From positions 131,392 through 195,391 of the forward strand of contig NZ_JBHMFT010000009.1 in assembly GCF_051433195.1 (NCBI RefSeq): a stretch of DNA of 64,000 bases. The letters are read 5' to 3'. A program made the position numbers and the translations under genes. Every line of letters begins with the position of its first letter. The first letter of the stretch is position 1. Under the pieces are notes generated by a model, which saw only the letters and a program-made list of their open reading frames with translations, was not told the DNA's origin and ran no database searches. This DNA is from Falsiroseomonas sp051433195. GTDB lineage: Bacteria > Pseudomonadota > Alphaproteobacteria > Acetobacterales > Acetobacteraceae. Positions 1-7,821 of this stretch are shown piece after piece.

Positions 1-492
1 GGCCTGCTCGCAGACCAGCCAGGCCGCCACGGGCTGGCCCCGCTGCCAATCGGCCGGCACCAGCGGCACGGCGAAGGCGGAAAGCTCCACCGGCGGCCCG
101 GCACTGCGCGCGATGCTGCTGCGCGCCTCCCCCACCAGGTCCATCCGCGCCACCGATTCGGGAAAGGTCAGGCGAGAAGCCTCGGGGTGCTGCGGTGCCG
201 ACGCCACCGACTCCAGCGCGACCGGCGCCGCGACCTGGTAGCGCAGCCAGATCTGCGACTCCGCCGCCGCCGCGACGAAGGCGAACAGGCCGAACAGGCC
301 GATTGCGAACAGGGCGCCTGAGCGCAGGCGGATCGCCAGCGCCACGCCGGCCGTAAACGTCGCCATGCCGCCCAGCGCCACGGCCGCCGGAAACGGCAGC
401 AACGCCACCAGCGGTGGCGCGACCAGCGCCACGGCCACGGCCAAGCCAAGCCCGACCAGCAGCAGCCGTTGCAGGGAAAGCGGCGCGGTCAC
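1..492 (-). CDS. Membrane protein, N-terminal part (runs off the window)
   Basis: The frame is open from a GTG at 490-492 to the window edge, giving at least 164 residues; the C-terminus lies outside. The first 80 residues hold three hydrophobic segments (about 8-30, 36-54 and 60-78), followed by a soluble stretch. The GTG overlaps the TGA of the preceding 60-codon gene by four bases (GTGA), which supports both the start and translational coupling. I do not recognise the family. It is probably an inner-membrane protein with a periplasmic or cytoplasmic tail. Confidence 0.6.
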   Translation of the reverse strand, partial: MTAPLSLQRLLLVGLGLAVAVALVAPPLVALLPFPAAVALGGMATFTAGVALAIRLRSGALFAIGLFGLFAFVAAAAESQIWLRYQVAAPVALESVASAPQHPEASRLTFPESVARMDLVGEARSSIARSAGPPVELSAFAVPLVPADWQRGQPVAAWLVCEQA

Positions 493-671
493 GGGCCGTC
501 CTCCTCGATGTCCCAGCCGAGGTCGAGGTAGCGGCGCAGGATCGCCTCATGGCGATCCTCCGCGTGCTGTTCCAGCACCTCGTCCTCGCCATCCAGCACT
601 TCCGTGCCGGCCTCGGTGGTGACGATGACGATGGTCGCCATCTCACCCTTTATCAGAACGGTCTCGCGCAT
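489..671 (-). CDS. Small acidic protein of unknown function (60 aa)
   Basis: A 60-residue product starts at MRETVLIKGEM and ends DIEEDGP. It is strongly acidic, with a predicted beta-rich first half (MATIVIVTTEAG) and a helical second half (EVLEQHAEDRHEAILRRYL). Its stop overlaps the start of the membrane-protein gene by four bases, and it lies 17 bases downstream of the rhlE stop on the same strand, so the three may be co-transcribed. No signal peptide or membrane segment is visible and I do not recognise a family. It is called real because of the tight coupling and ordinary composition. Confidence 0.6.
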   Translation of the reverse strand: MRETVLIKGEMATIVIVTTEAGTEVLDGEDEVLEQHAEDRHEAILRRYLDLGWDIEEDGP

Positions 672-688
672 CCGCGAGACCTATTCCA

Positions 689-2140
689 TTACCGGCCGCG
701 GATGAAGGCCGGCGCGCTGCCGCCATCGCGGAAATCGCCTTCGCGCCAGTTGCGATCCTTCTGCCCCGCCGCGGCGGCAACGGCCGGACGACGCGCCGGC
801 TGGTCCCCACTCCGCGGCGGAGCCGCTGAAGCACCACGCGGCGCCGGGGCGGAATTCCCGCGCGGAGCCCCCTGCCCGCCGCGGCCACCGCCGCCACCGT
901 TGCGCCCACGAGACGGGCTGTTGCGGCCGCGATTGCCGCCGGCCGGCTTCACCGCATCCGGACGCCCGGCGGTACGGTGCATCGGCACCGTCACATCCTG
1001 GCGCTCGTCGCTCGCGGGGATGGAGATGCGGATCAGCTTCTCCACCGCCCACAGCTTCTCCCGCTCATCCGGCGCGCACATCGCAATCGCGATGCCGGAG
1101 GCGCCGGCGCGCGCGGTGCGGCCGATGCGGTGGACATAGGCCTCGGGGGTGTCCGGCATGTCGTGCTGGATCACATGCGTCACGCCATCCACGTCGATGC
1201 CGCGGGCGGCGATGTCGGTGGCGACCAGCACCGGGGCGCGGTTCGACTTGAAGTCGGCGAGCGCGCGTTCCCGCTGGCCCTGCGACTTGTTGCCATGGAT
1301 GGCGTTGGCGGCGATGCCGTCGGCCTCCAGGTTCTTCACCACGCGGTCGGCGCCGTGCTTGGTGCGGGTGAAGATCAGCGCGCGGCCGACGCCCTCGCCC
1401 TTCAGCAGCTCGGCCAGCTTGCCGCGCTTGCGGCCCTGCTCGATGACGACAAGCTTCTGCGTCACGCGTTCCGCCGTGGTGGCGACGGGCGCCACCTCGA
1501 TGCGGATCGGATCCTTCAGGATCTCGGCGGACAGCTTGGCCACTTCCGCCGGCATCGTCGCCGAGAAGAACATGGTGTGCCGCTTGGCCGGCAGCTTCGG
1601 CAGGATGCGGCGGATCGCGGGCCAGAAGCCCTTGTCCAGCATCTGATCGGCCTCATCGAGCACCAGCGCATTCACCATGTCGAGGCGCGCGGAGCCCTCA
1701 TCCATGTGGTCCTGCAGCCGCCCTGGCGTCGCCACCAGGATGTCGATGCCGTTCGCCAGCGCGCGGCGCTGCGGGCCATGCGGCACGCCGCCGAAGATGA
1801 CGGAGACGGACAGGCCGAGGTGGCGGCCATAGGCCTTCAGGCTGTCGGCGATCTGGCTGGCCAGCTCGCGCGTCGGCGACAGGATCAGCGCGCGGCAGCC
1901 GCCACGCGGCGGGCGGCCCTTCGATTCGGCCAGCAGGTGCAGCAGCGGCAGGCCGAAGGCGGCGGTCTTGCCGGTGCCGGTCTGCGCGATGCCGAGGATG
2001 TCGCGGCCGGTCAGCGCATGCGGGATCGCATCGCGCTGGATCGGCGTGGGGGTGGTGTAGCCTTCTTCCTGAAGCGCCCGGAGGATGTTCGGGGAAAGGC
2101 CGAGTTCACTGAAGCTCATGGAAAATTCGAATCCGGTCAT
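689..2140 (-). CDS. rhlE: ATP-dependent DEAD-box RNA helicase, RhlE type
   Basis: This is a cytoplasmic helicase that unwinds short RNA duplexes in ribosome assembly, mRNA decay or cold adaptation. In order it shows a Q-motif (TPTPIQ, about 31), Walker A AQTGTGKT (52-59), PTRELA (89-94), DEAD (162-165), SAT (193-195) and the C-terminal HRIGRTARAG motif near 340. From about residue 400 the tail is low-complexity and rich in Arg, Gly, Ala and Pro, typical of RhlE and likely RNA-binding. A second in-frame ATG (MSFSELGL, 2117-2119) matches the usual family start and could be the true one. Confidence 0.93.
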   Translation of the reverse strand: MTGFEFSMSFSELGLSPNILRALQEEGYTTPTPIQRDAIPHALTGRDILGIAQTGTGKTAAFGLPLLHLLAESKGRPPRGGCRALILSPTRELASQIADSLKAYGRHLGLSVSVIFGGVPHGPQRRALANGIDILVATPGRLQDHMDEGSARLDMVNALVLDEADQMLDKGFWPAIRRILPKLPAKRHTMFFSATMPAEVAKLSAEILKDPIRIEVAPVATTAERVTQKLVVIEQGRKRGKLAELLKGEGVGRALIFTRTKHGADRVVKNLEADGIAANAIHGNKSQGQRERALADFKSNRAPVLVATDIAARGIDVDGVTHVIQHDMPDTPEAYVHRIGRTARAGASGIAIAMCAPDEREKLWAVEKLIRISIPASDERQDVTVPMHRTAGRPDAVKPAGGNRGRNSPSRGRNGGGGGRGGQGAPRGNSAPAPRGASAAPPRSGDQPARRPAVAAAAGQKDRNWREGDFRDGGSAPAFIRGR

Positions 2141-2317
2141 GCCGCCCTGCTGACAAGCGGACGGAGGGGTGGCGGTGGGCCAACCCGCGTGCCGGGGCCG
2201 GTCCGATGTTGTCCGCTAAGCCGCGCCGTTCTCAGGCAGGGGCAGCGCCCCGGTCCGGGCCTCCAGGCGCACCATCCCTCGTGGGACAGCGCCGGGCCCG
2301 CTCACGCGGCCGGGGCG

Positions 2318-2337
2318 CGGCGGGCAAACACCCGCCG
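2318..2337 (-). terminator. GC hairpin downstream of the acylphosphatase gene
   Basis: A perfect 7-bp inverted repeat CGGCGGG/CCCGCCG with a 6-base loop lies about 70 bases past the acylphosphatase stop. It has no T-tract, so it is at best a weak or Rho-assisted terminator. The rest of the 264-base interval 2141-2404 shows nothing else I can support. Confidence 0.3.
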
Positions 2338-2404
2338 ACGGGCGAACAGATAGGGCAGAACCGCTACCCCGACAAGGCATTTCGGCGGTGCAGCATAAGC
2401 GGCT

Positions 2405-2680
2405 TCAGTCATCCGCCATGCGCCGGAAGCCGGGCTCCTCCGGCGGCGGATGCGGCGACTCGGCCACCTGCGTCACCCGGGCGAACAGCGGTCCGCGCCG
2501 GCAGGCCGCAACCAACGCCCGCACCGCCTCGGCCTCGCCGGCCACCAGCGCCTGGACGCTGCCATCCGGCCGGTTGCGCACCCAACCCTGCACGCCCTGC
2601 CGCTGCGCCTCCCGCACCAGCCAGTCCCGGTAGCCGACGGCCTGCACCCGGCCGGTGATGGCCAGCAGCAGCGCCGTCAC
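2405..2680 (-). CDS. acyP: Acylphosphatase
   Basis: The 91-residue product matches the small acylphosphatase fold that hydrolyses carboxyl-phosphate bonds such as acetyl phosphate. The phosphate-binding loop GRVQAVGYR carries the catalytic arginine (R18), and the second active-site residue, asparagine 36, sits in GWVRNRPDGSV; both are present. Translation starts at GTG 2678-2680, which overlaps the TGA of the ATP12 gene (GTGA), so the two are coupled. Length is normal for the family. The acidic, proline-rich C-terminus (SPHPPPEEPGF) is also typical of bacterial members. Confidence 0.92.
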   Translation of the reverse strand: MTALLLAITGRVQAVGYRDWLVREAQRQGVQGWVRNRPDGSVQALVAGEAEAVRALVAACRRGPLFARVTQVAESPHPPPEEPGFRRMADD

Positions 2681-3381
2681 GCCGGCACGAGGCCGACCAG
2701 CCTGGCCGCCAGTGCCACATCGGCCGCCGCCGCTTCCCGGCGCCGCGCCGAATCCGGGTCGATGCCCCAGAAATCCTCCTGGAAGGCTTCCTCCAGCGAG
2801 GCGAGTCGCTGCGCCTCCTCGGCCGAGACCTCGCCACGCACCACGGCAAGCCCCAGCACCAGGCTGCCCAGCGCCGGCACCGCCACGCCGAGCGCCGCCA
2901 GCCCCATCGTGGAATGCCCCGCGACGGCCCGATGCAGCGCCGCCAGCGCCTCCGCCGGCTGCGCCACCGGCATCACGCCGGTGGTCACGCGCAACGGCGC
3001 ATCCAGCTGCCGCGCCGCCCAGGCCAGCCAGGGATCCCAGGCTTCCGCCTGCCAGGCCGCCAGCCGCGCCGCCTCGGCGCGGTAGCACAGCAGTTCGCTC
3101 TCGCCGTAGCGGGCAATCGCCGCCACGGTCGCGTCGCGGGCCGGCGCGATGCGTTCCTCCGCCGTGCCGACCAGGCGGGTCAGCGGCACCTCCTCCGGCC
3201 GCATCTCCCCGCCCTTCTCGCCACCCGCCGCCTGCCATTCGGCAGCGACCGCCTCGGCCAGCGGCTGCGCCGGCAGGCTGAGCGGGTTGCCGCCAGGCAG
3301 CCGCAGCGGCTTGCCATCCAGCAGGACGGCGAACCGTCCTTCCGCCTCGGCGATGCGTGCCTGTTCCCAGAACCGCTTCAC
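2677..3381 (-). CDS. ATP12 family chaperone for F1-ATPase assembly
   Basis: The 234-residue protein belongs to the ATP12 family, whose mitochondrial members bind free F1 alpha subunits during ATP synthase assembly; the alphaproteobacterial versions are assumed to do the same. Recognisable segments are the N-terminal DGKPLRLPGGNPLSLPAQPL, the central MRPEEVPLTRLVGTAEERI, and SELLCYRAE with WDPWLAWAARQLDAPL. Length is close to the family norm. It begins at ATG 3379-3381 and is translationally coupled to the acylphosphatase gene downstream. The gene is restricted to alphaproteobacteria and mitochondria, which helps place the organism. Confidence 0.9.
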   Translation of the reverse strand: MKRFWEQARIAEAEGRFAVLLDGKPLRLPGGNPLSLPAQPLAEAVAAEWQAAGGEKGGEMRPEEVPLTRLVGTAEERIAPARDATVAAIARYGESELLCYRAEAARLAAWQAEAWDPWLAWAARQLDAPLRVTTGVMPVAQPAEALAALHRAVAGHSTMGLAALGVAVPALGSLVLGLAVVRGEVSAEEAQRLASLEEAFQEDFWGIDPDSARRREAAAADVALAARLVGLVPA

Positions 3382-3391
3382 GCAGGCGCCC

Positions 3392-3928
3392 TCAGCGGCG
3401 CGTCGCCGCGGTGCGGGCCCGCGCCGCCGGGCGCGTGCGGCTCGAGGCCGTCGTCGTCGCGCGCTCGGCGCAGACCGGCGCCTCGAAGGGGTTCAGCACG
3501 TTGCGCTCCATGGAGACGTCGGCCAACGAGCTGGCATTGCTCTGCGCCAGCGCCGCCTGGAACAGCGGGCCGACATTCTGGCAGAAGCGCGAGCCCTGGC
3601 GGATGCCGTCCTGCGACTGCTCGTTCGCGAGCGTGGTGATGTAGCCATCCAGCGCGCGCTGGTGGCCGCCGCCGGCGGTGCGGCGGAAATGCCCCTGGAT
3701 GGAGCGGTAGGCGCCGCCAAGCTCGCCCTGGAACTTTCGGACGAAGGCATTGTAGTCGTCGTCCCGGGCGCAGGTCAGCGCGGCCACCATCAGCTGGCTC
3801 TGCAGCGCACGCACCTCGAAGGCGGTGCGGTCGGCGCTCTGCACGCAGGATTGCGCGATGGCGGGGCCGGCGATGGCGACGGCGGCACCGGCGAGGATGA
3901 GGCGGAAGGCGGTCTTGGCGCGGCGCAT
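3392..3928 (-). CDS. Secreted four-cysteine protein of unknown function
   Basis: The 178-residue product has a clear Sec signal peptide (MRRAKTAFRLILAGAAVAIA, cut near GPAIA-QS). The mature part contains exactly four cysteines, at about 28, 53, 116 and 153, suggesting two disulfides in the periplasm. The middle is helical (residues 35-130). The C-terminal 25 residues are rich in Thr, Ala and Arg and look disordered. I chose the ATG at 3926-3928 because the signal peptide begins there; longer readings run back through non-coding sequence. A perfect inverted repeat lies 52 bases upstream. I do not recognise the family. Confidence 0.75.
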   Translation of the reverse strand: MRRAKTAFRLILAGAAVAIAGPAIAQSCVQSADRTAFEVRALQSQLMVAALTCARDDDYNAFVRKFQGELGGAYRSIQGHFRRTAGGGHQRALDGYITTLANEQSQDGIRQGSRFCQNVGPLFQAALAQSNASSLADVSMERNVLNPFEAPVCAERATTTASSRTRPAARARTAATRR

Positions 3929-3979
3929 GACTCGGGAAACTCCCCTGGGGACGCCCTGCCTGCCGCATCCGACCGGGCC

Positions 3980-3997
3980 GTGCAACCAATGTTGCAC
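3980..3997. promoter_or_regulatory. Perfect inverted repeat, operator-like
   Basis: GTGCAAC-caat-GTTGCAC is a perfect 7-bp inverted repeat with a 4-base spacer, 52 bases upstream of the secreted-protein start. Its size and symmetry fit a dimeric repressor site, but no regulator gene lies nearby and no clear -10/-35 pair overlaps it. A second short hairpin (CGGACC-cccc-GGTCCG, 4015-4030) follows and may end transcription from the def-coq9 run. Nothing else is visible between 3929 and 4104. Confidence 0.4.
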
Positions 3998-4104
3998 AAC
4001 CCGAGCGTCGCGGCCGGACCCCCCGGTCCGAACGGCATCCCATGACCACCCAGTCCTACCGCATCGGCCGGCGTCCCGCAGCAGAAATTCAGCGGCGCAA
4101 CGTC

Positions 4105-4182
4105 TTACAGCACGCCGATCAGATACAGGATGATGATGATCGGGATCGGCAGCCCGACCAGCCACAACAAGATGCCTTTCAC
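4105..4182 (-). CDS. 25-residue single-pass membrane peptide
   Basis: A GTG at 4180-4182 opens a 25-codon frame whose product is almost wholly hydrophobic: VKGILLWLVGLPIPIIIILY and then LIGVL, ending in TAA. A strong Shine-Dalgarno (GGAGGAGAGG) sits directly upstream at the right distance, which is the main reason for calling it. It follows coq9 after 38 bases on the same strand. The product can only be a single membrane-spanning helix with a Leu-Pro-Ile-Pro kink. Its role is unknown; it may modulate a membrane complex. Confidence 0.6.
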   Translation of the reverse strand: MKGILLWLVGLPIPIIIILYLIGVL

Positions 4183-4220
4183 GGCCCTCTCCTCCTTCGG
4201 AATGAGGGCGGAACGCCGCA

Positions 4221-4799
4221 TCAGGCCTTTCGTTGCATCTTCTGGAACCTTGCCAGCCCGGCCAGCCGCCGGTCCAGGAAGGCCTCCGTCGCCATGCCCT
4301 CCGGCGACTGGTCCTGCAGCCAGAACGCCAGGGTCGCGCCATACACCCCGGCCAGCGTCGCCCTCCGCGTATACCAGGAAAAATCCGCCGAGGTATCGCC
4401 GGCCGCGGCCCACATCGCATCCGCCGTCCGCGCCACGGTCCGCGCGGCGGAGGCGAGGTTCCAGGGCAGTGACTGCACCGCCAGCGCCCGGCGCACCGCG
4501 TCCTTGTGCGGCGCGGCCTGCTCCAGCCGGATCAGCACGACGCGGCGGATCCGGGCGGGAATCCTTTGCGCCGCCAGGTCCTCCGCCACCGCCGCCGCCT
4601 CCATGTCCCGGTCGGCCAGGTCGCACCAGGCCTCGATCGCCTCCACCGGCCCGCGCGGGAACAGCCAGTCCTGCTCCAGCGCATCCCGGCCGAGGTCCGC
4701 CAGGCCGGCCGACAGCGCGGCACGGGTCCAGCCGAGCGCCGGCACATGCGGCAGGGCGGCGCGCAGGGCCTCGTCGCGTTCCTCGCTGCGTTCGATCAC
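4221..4799 (-). CDS. coq9: COQ9 family protein, ubiquinone biosynthesis
   Basis: The 192-residue protein matches the COQ9 family, lipid-binding relatives of TetR repressors that present the quinone intermediate to the COQ7 hydroxylase. The diagnostic C-terminal segment DTSADFSWYTRRATLAGVYG followed by ATLAFWLQD is intact, and the N-terminal half has the expected helices (ALPHVPALGWTRAAL). Translation starts at GTG 4797-4799 and overlaps the def stop by four bases. COQ9 near rpsU is common in alphaproteobacteria, and here rpsU lies just across the divergent promoter region. Confidence 0.9.
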   Translation of the reverse strand: MIERSEERDEALRAALPHVPALGWTRAALSAGLADLGRDALEQDWLFPRGPVEAIEAWCDLADRDMEAAAVAEDLAAQRIPARIRRVVLIRLEQAAPHKDAVRRALAVQSLPWNLASAARTVARTADAMWAAAGDTSADFSWYTRRATLAGVYGATLAFWLQDQSPEGMATEAFLDRRLAGLARFQKMQRKA

Positions 4800-5347
4800 G
4801 ATGCCGGCTCCTCGGTACGGGTGTACTGCGCCGCCTGGGCCGCCTGGGCGGCCTGGACCGCGGCGCGATGCAGGTCCTCGGTGAAGCCGAAGCGCGCGAG
4901 GTCCGGCATTCGCATCGGGTACAGCACGCCGTCCAGGTGGTCGGCCTCGTGCTGCATCACCCGCGCGGGCGTGCCGGCCGCCTCGCCCTCCATCAGACGG
5001 CCCTCGATGTCATAGCCGCGGAAGCGGATTCGCGCCGCGCGCGGCACCTCCCCCCGCAGGCCGGGGATGGACAGGCAGCCCTCCCACCCCTCCTCCGTCT
5101 CCTCCCCCACCGGGGTCAGTTCCGGGTTGATGATGGCCAGGATGTTCCCCGCCCCGCCGCGCCACACGAAGACCCGCAGGCCGACATGCACCTGCGGCGC
5201 GGCCAGGCCGAGGCCGGAGGCGTCCTCCATGGTCTCCGCCATGTCGGCGACCAGGCGGCGGATTTCCGGCGCCGTGGGGTCCGCCACCGGCAAGGCGGGC
5301 CGGATCAGCACGGGGTTGCCCATGCGGGCGATCTTCAGGATGGCCAT
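4796..5347 (-). CDS. def: Peptide deformylase
   Basis: This enzyme removes the N-formyl group from nascent polypeptides using a metal ion. All three signature motifs are present: GLGLAAPQV (near 45), EGCLSIPG with the metal-ligand cysteine (near 89), and HEADHLDG with the HExxH metal site (near 133). The 183-residue length is normal. The C-terminus carries an Ala-Ala-Gln run from a short tandem repeat at about 4826-4862 and is probably disordered. It heads the def - coq9 - small peptide run and is transcribed away from rpsU. Confidence 0.94.
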   Translation of the reverse strand: MAILKIARMGNPVLIRPALPVADPTAPEIRRLVADMAETMEDASGLGLAAPQVHVGLRVFVWRGGAGNILAIINPELTPVGEETEEGWEGCLSIPGLRGEVPRAARIRFRGYDIEGRLMEGEAAGTPARVMQHEADHLDGVLYPMRMPDLARFGFTEDLHRAAVQAAQAAQAAQYTRTEEPAS

Positions 5348-5541
5348 CGGCGGTGCGGGTTCCGGTTGGTGCGCGCTACAAGGTAATGCGTCGGAGGCGC
5401 TACGGGAGGGTCTTTCGCGCGACGCGAATCCTGTGCTATGGCTCTGCCCATCGCGCTGGCGGTTCGGGTCATCTCCCGGACCGGCCGGCGCGCATCCGCG
5501 TTTCAGCTATCCTTAACACCAGAACCAGGAGGTTCCATCGC

Positions 5542-5745
5542 GTGCAGGTCGTCGTCCGCGACAATAACATCGACCAGGCCCTGAAGGCGCTGAAGAAGAA
5601 GCTTCAGCGTGAGGGTGTGTTCCGTGAAATGAAGCTCCGCCGCCATTACGAGAAGCCGTCCGAGCGCCGCGCCCGCGAGGCCGCGGAGGCCGTGCGCCGC
5701 GCGCGCAAGGTGGAGCGCAAGCGTCTGGAGCGGGAAGGCTTCTGA
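5542..5745 (+). CDS. rpsU: 30S ribosomal protein S21
   Basis: The 67-residue basic protein begins VQVVVRDNNIDQALKALKKK and has the S21 helical arrays (EKPSERRAREAAEAVRRARK). S21 helps the small subunit initiate on natural mRNAs. The GTG start at 5542 was chosen because a full AGGAGG Shine-Dalgarno lies at 5527-5532, nine bases upstream, and because S21 homologues begin at this point. The 194-base interval 5348-5541 between def and rpsU must hold divergent promoters, but I cannot place them with confidence. Confidence 0.95.
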   Translation: MQVVVRDNNIDQALKALKKKLQREGVFREMKLRRHYEKPSERRAREAAEAVRRARKVERKRLEREGF

Positions 5746-5802
5746 GCCTTCCACCGCCCGTCCTCCCCGGCGGGCCGACCTGACAAGCCGAATCACCACG
5801 GC

Positions 5803-5818
5803 GCGGAGGAAACTCCGC
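5803..5818 (+). terminator. GNRA-loop hairpin after rpsU
   Basis: GCGGAG-gaaa-CTCCGC forms a perfect 6-bp stem closed by a GAAA tetraloop, 58 bases after the rpsU stop. There is no T-run after it, so the terminator role is tentative; it could instead stabilise the 3' end of the rpsU mRNA. Confidence 0.35.
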
Positions 5819-5889
5819 ATCCCGCGGCTTCGTGCCGTCTTCACGCACCCATCGGAACCCGGTCTACTGGCCCGAGTCTGAGGAGCGGC

Positions 5890-7179
5890 ATGATGGACGG
5901 CATGGATGCGGAACAGGCGCTGATCGCCCGCGCGCGGCGCGTGCTGCCCGCCGGCAGCTTCGGCAACTTCCCCGCCGAGATCATCCTGCGGGAGGGGCGC
6001 GGCGGCCGGGTCTGGGATCAGGCCGGCCGCGAATACGTGGATTTCCTGCTCGGCTCCGGCCCCATGTTCCTGGGCCACGGCCACCCCGAAGTCATCGCGG
6101 CGGTGCAGGAGCAGCTCGTCCGCGGCACCACCTTCTTCGCCAACAACGAACACGGCATCGCCCTCGCCGAGGCGATCGTGGACGCGCTGCCCTGCGCGGA
6201 GCAACTCCGCTACGTCGGCTCGGGCACCGAGGCGGACCTCTACGCCATGCGCCTCGCCCGCGCCTTTCGCGGCCGCGACAAGATCCTGAAGTTCGAAGGC
6301 GGCTACCATGGCATGAGCGACCACGGGCTGATGAGCCTGGCGCCACGCCATCTGGCGAACTTCCCGCAGGCCGTGCCCGATTCGCCGGGCATCCCGAGAT
6401 CCGTGGCGGATGACGTGCTGGTGGCGCCCTTCAACGACCTGGATGCGGTGACGCGACTGGTGGAGGCCCATGCCGAGGACCTCGCCGGCGTCATCGTCGA
6501 GCCGCTGCAACGGCTGATCCCGCCCGCCCCGGGCTTCCTGCAAGGCCTGCGCGACCTATGCACGAAGCACGGCCTGGTGCTGATCTTCGACGAGGTCGTC
6601 ACCGGCTTCCGCTTCGCCTATGGCGGCGCGCAATCCTACTACGGCGTCACACCCGACCTCTGCACATTGGGAAAAATCGTCGGCGGCGGCTTCCCGCTGG
6701 CGGCCATCGCCGGGCGTGCCGAGATCCTGTCGCTGTTCGACAAGGCGCTGGTGGGCGAGGACCGCGTGCTGATGCAGGTCGGCACCCTGTCGGGCAACCC
6801 GATCGCGGCCGTCGCGGGCCTCAAGACCCTGGAGATCCTGCGCCGCCCCGGCACCTACGAGACCGCCTTCGCCACCGGCCGCGCGCTGATGCAGGGCATG
6901 TCGGAGCGTATCGCCGCGGCCGGCCTGCCGGCGCAGGTGGTGGGCGAGCCGCCGCTGTTCGACGTGGTCTTCGCCGATGGTCCGATCCGGGACTACCGCG
7001 CCACGCTACGCGCCGACCGCGCGGTGCAGGCGCATGTGAACCGCGTGCTGCGCGCGGGCGGCATCCTGAAGGGCGACAGCAAATACTACGTCTCCACCGC
7101 GCATGAGCCGCGCGACGTGGACCAGACGCTGGGGGCTTTCGCCGAGGCGATGGCGACGCTGCCCCGGACGTTGCCCTGA
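5890..7179 (+). CDS. Class III PLP aminotransferase (glutamate-1-semialdehyde aminomutase-like)
   Basis: The 429-residue enzyme has the fold-type I class III signature LIFDEVVTGFRFAYGG, and the PLP lysine sits in CTLGKIVGGGFPLAAIAGR at about residue 262. The N-terminal FPAEIILREGRGGRVWDQAG and GSGPMFLGHGHPEVI resemble glutamate-1-semialdehyde aminomutase and related omega-aminotransferases. A true HemL is unlikely, because alphaproteobacteria normally make 5-aminolevulinate from glycine and succinyl-CoA. The substrate is therefore unknown, possibly a beta-amino acid or a keto acid. It is monocistronic; the next gene converges on it. Confidence 0.85.
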   Translation: MMDGMDAEQALIARARRVLPAGSFGNFPAEIILREGRGGRVWDQAGREYVDFLLGSGPMFLGHGHPEVIAAVQEQLVRGTTFFANNEHGIALAEAIVDALPCAEQLRYVGSGTEADLYAMRLARAFRGRDKILKFEGGYHGMSDHGLMSLAPRHLANFPQAVPDSPGIPRSVADDVLVAPFNDLDAVTRLVEAHAEDLAGVIVEPLQRLIPPAPGFLQGLRDLCTKHGLVLIFDEVVTGFRFAYGGAQSYYGVTPDLCTLGKIVGGGFPLAAIAGRAEILSLFDKALVGEDRVLMQVGTLSGNPIAAVAGLKTLEILRRPGTYETAFATGRALMQGMSERIAAAGLPAQVVGEPPLFDVVFADGPIRDYRATLRADRAVQAHVNRVLRAGGILKGDSKYYVSTAHEPRDVDQTLGAFAEAMATLPRTLP

Positions 7180-7187
7180 CCGAAGCC

Positions 7188-7775
7188 TCAGGCGACGCCG
7201 AAATGCAGCGCCAGCGCGTGCATGTCATGCGCCGGGATCACCCCGCTGCGGCTGATGTCCGATTCCTTGAGGTTCGGCACATAGAGCTGCCAGGCCTCCA
7301 GCACGCCGAGGTCCGGCGGCAGTTGCGCGCCGCCGCTCACCTGGATTTCCTTCGCCCGCGCGGCGGTGCGGCCGGAGGCGGTGGTGGGCGTGGCGTCGAA
7401 CTTCTTCTGCGGCGCGAACAGGCCCCAAAACGCCTTGCAGTCCGACTTCAGGCGGACCTGCACGAAATTGTCCAGGTCGTTCCAGTCGACGCAGACGGCG
7501 GACATGAACCGCACCATCGCGCTCATGTCGATGCCGTTGAGCTTGGCCTGCTGGTAGCGGCCGAGCGCGCCCTCATAGTCTTCCTTGAAGGGCTTCACCG
7601 GGGACCACCACGGGGTGATGCCCCATTGGGTCGCCTGTGCCTTCCCTGCCGTCAGCTTGAACAGCATGAAGTCCTTCGGCAGCGTCTCGACGCGCACGGA
7701 GGGGACGCAGAAGGCGCTCTGGTGGGAGGCAGGCAGCCTGCCGAAATCCACCAGGCTCAATGTCTCGTTGATCAT
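7188..7775 (-). CDS. Conserved-looking protein of unknown function (195 aa)
   Basis: I do not recognise this cytoplasmic protein. It has no signal peptide or membrane segment, is unusually rich in aromatic residues (WGITPWWSPVKPF, FWGLFAPQKKF), and carries only two cysteines. The ATG at 7773-7775 (MINETLSLVDFGRLP) was preferred over an upstream one because GGAAGG precedes it at a suitable distance. It follows pntB on the same strand, but a GC hairpin and a separate perfect inverted repeat lie between, so it probably has its own promoter and control. Confidence 0.75.
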   Translation of the reverse strand: MINETLSLVDFGRLPASHQSAFCVPSVRVETLPKDFMLFKLTAGKAQATQWGITPWWSPVKPFKEDYEGALGRYQQAKLNGIDMSAMVRFMSAVCVDWNDLDNFVQVRLKSDCKAFWGLFAPQKKFDATPTTASGRTAARAKEIQVSGGAQLPPDLGVLEAWQLYVPNLKESDISRSGVIPAHDMHALALHFGVA

Positions 7776-7799
7776 TAAACTTACCTTCCCATCCCGCAA

Positions 7800-7819
7800 C
7801 ATCCTATCAACCTAGGATG
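7800..7819. promoter_or_regulatory. Perfect 7-bp inverted repeat, candidate operator
   Basis: CATCCTA-tcaacc-TAGGATG is a perfect inverted repeat of 7 bp with a 6-base spacer. Its near edge is 24 bases upstream of the start of the 195-aa unknown gene, where an operator or a leader hairpin could act on that gene. It is much less GC-rich than its surroundings, which makes chance less likely. Confidence 0.45.
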
Positions 7820-7821
7820 CC

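Noticed and set aside
4826..4862. Short tandem repeat (GCC GCC TGG units) in the 3' end of def
   Set aside because: It encodes an Ala-Ala-Gln run in the disordered C-terminus of deformylase; too short and in-frame to be a separate element.
5348..5541. Riboswitch or ribosomal-protein leader before rpsU
   Set aside because: No conserved riboswitch core or strong multi-stem structure could be recognised; only the Shine-Dalgarno is clear.
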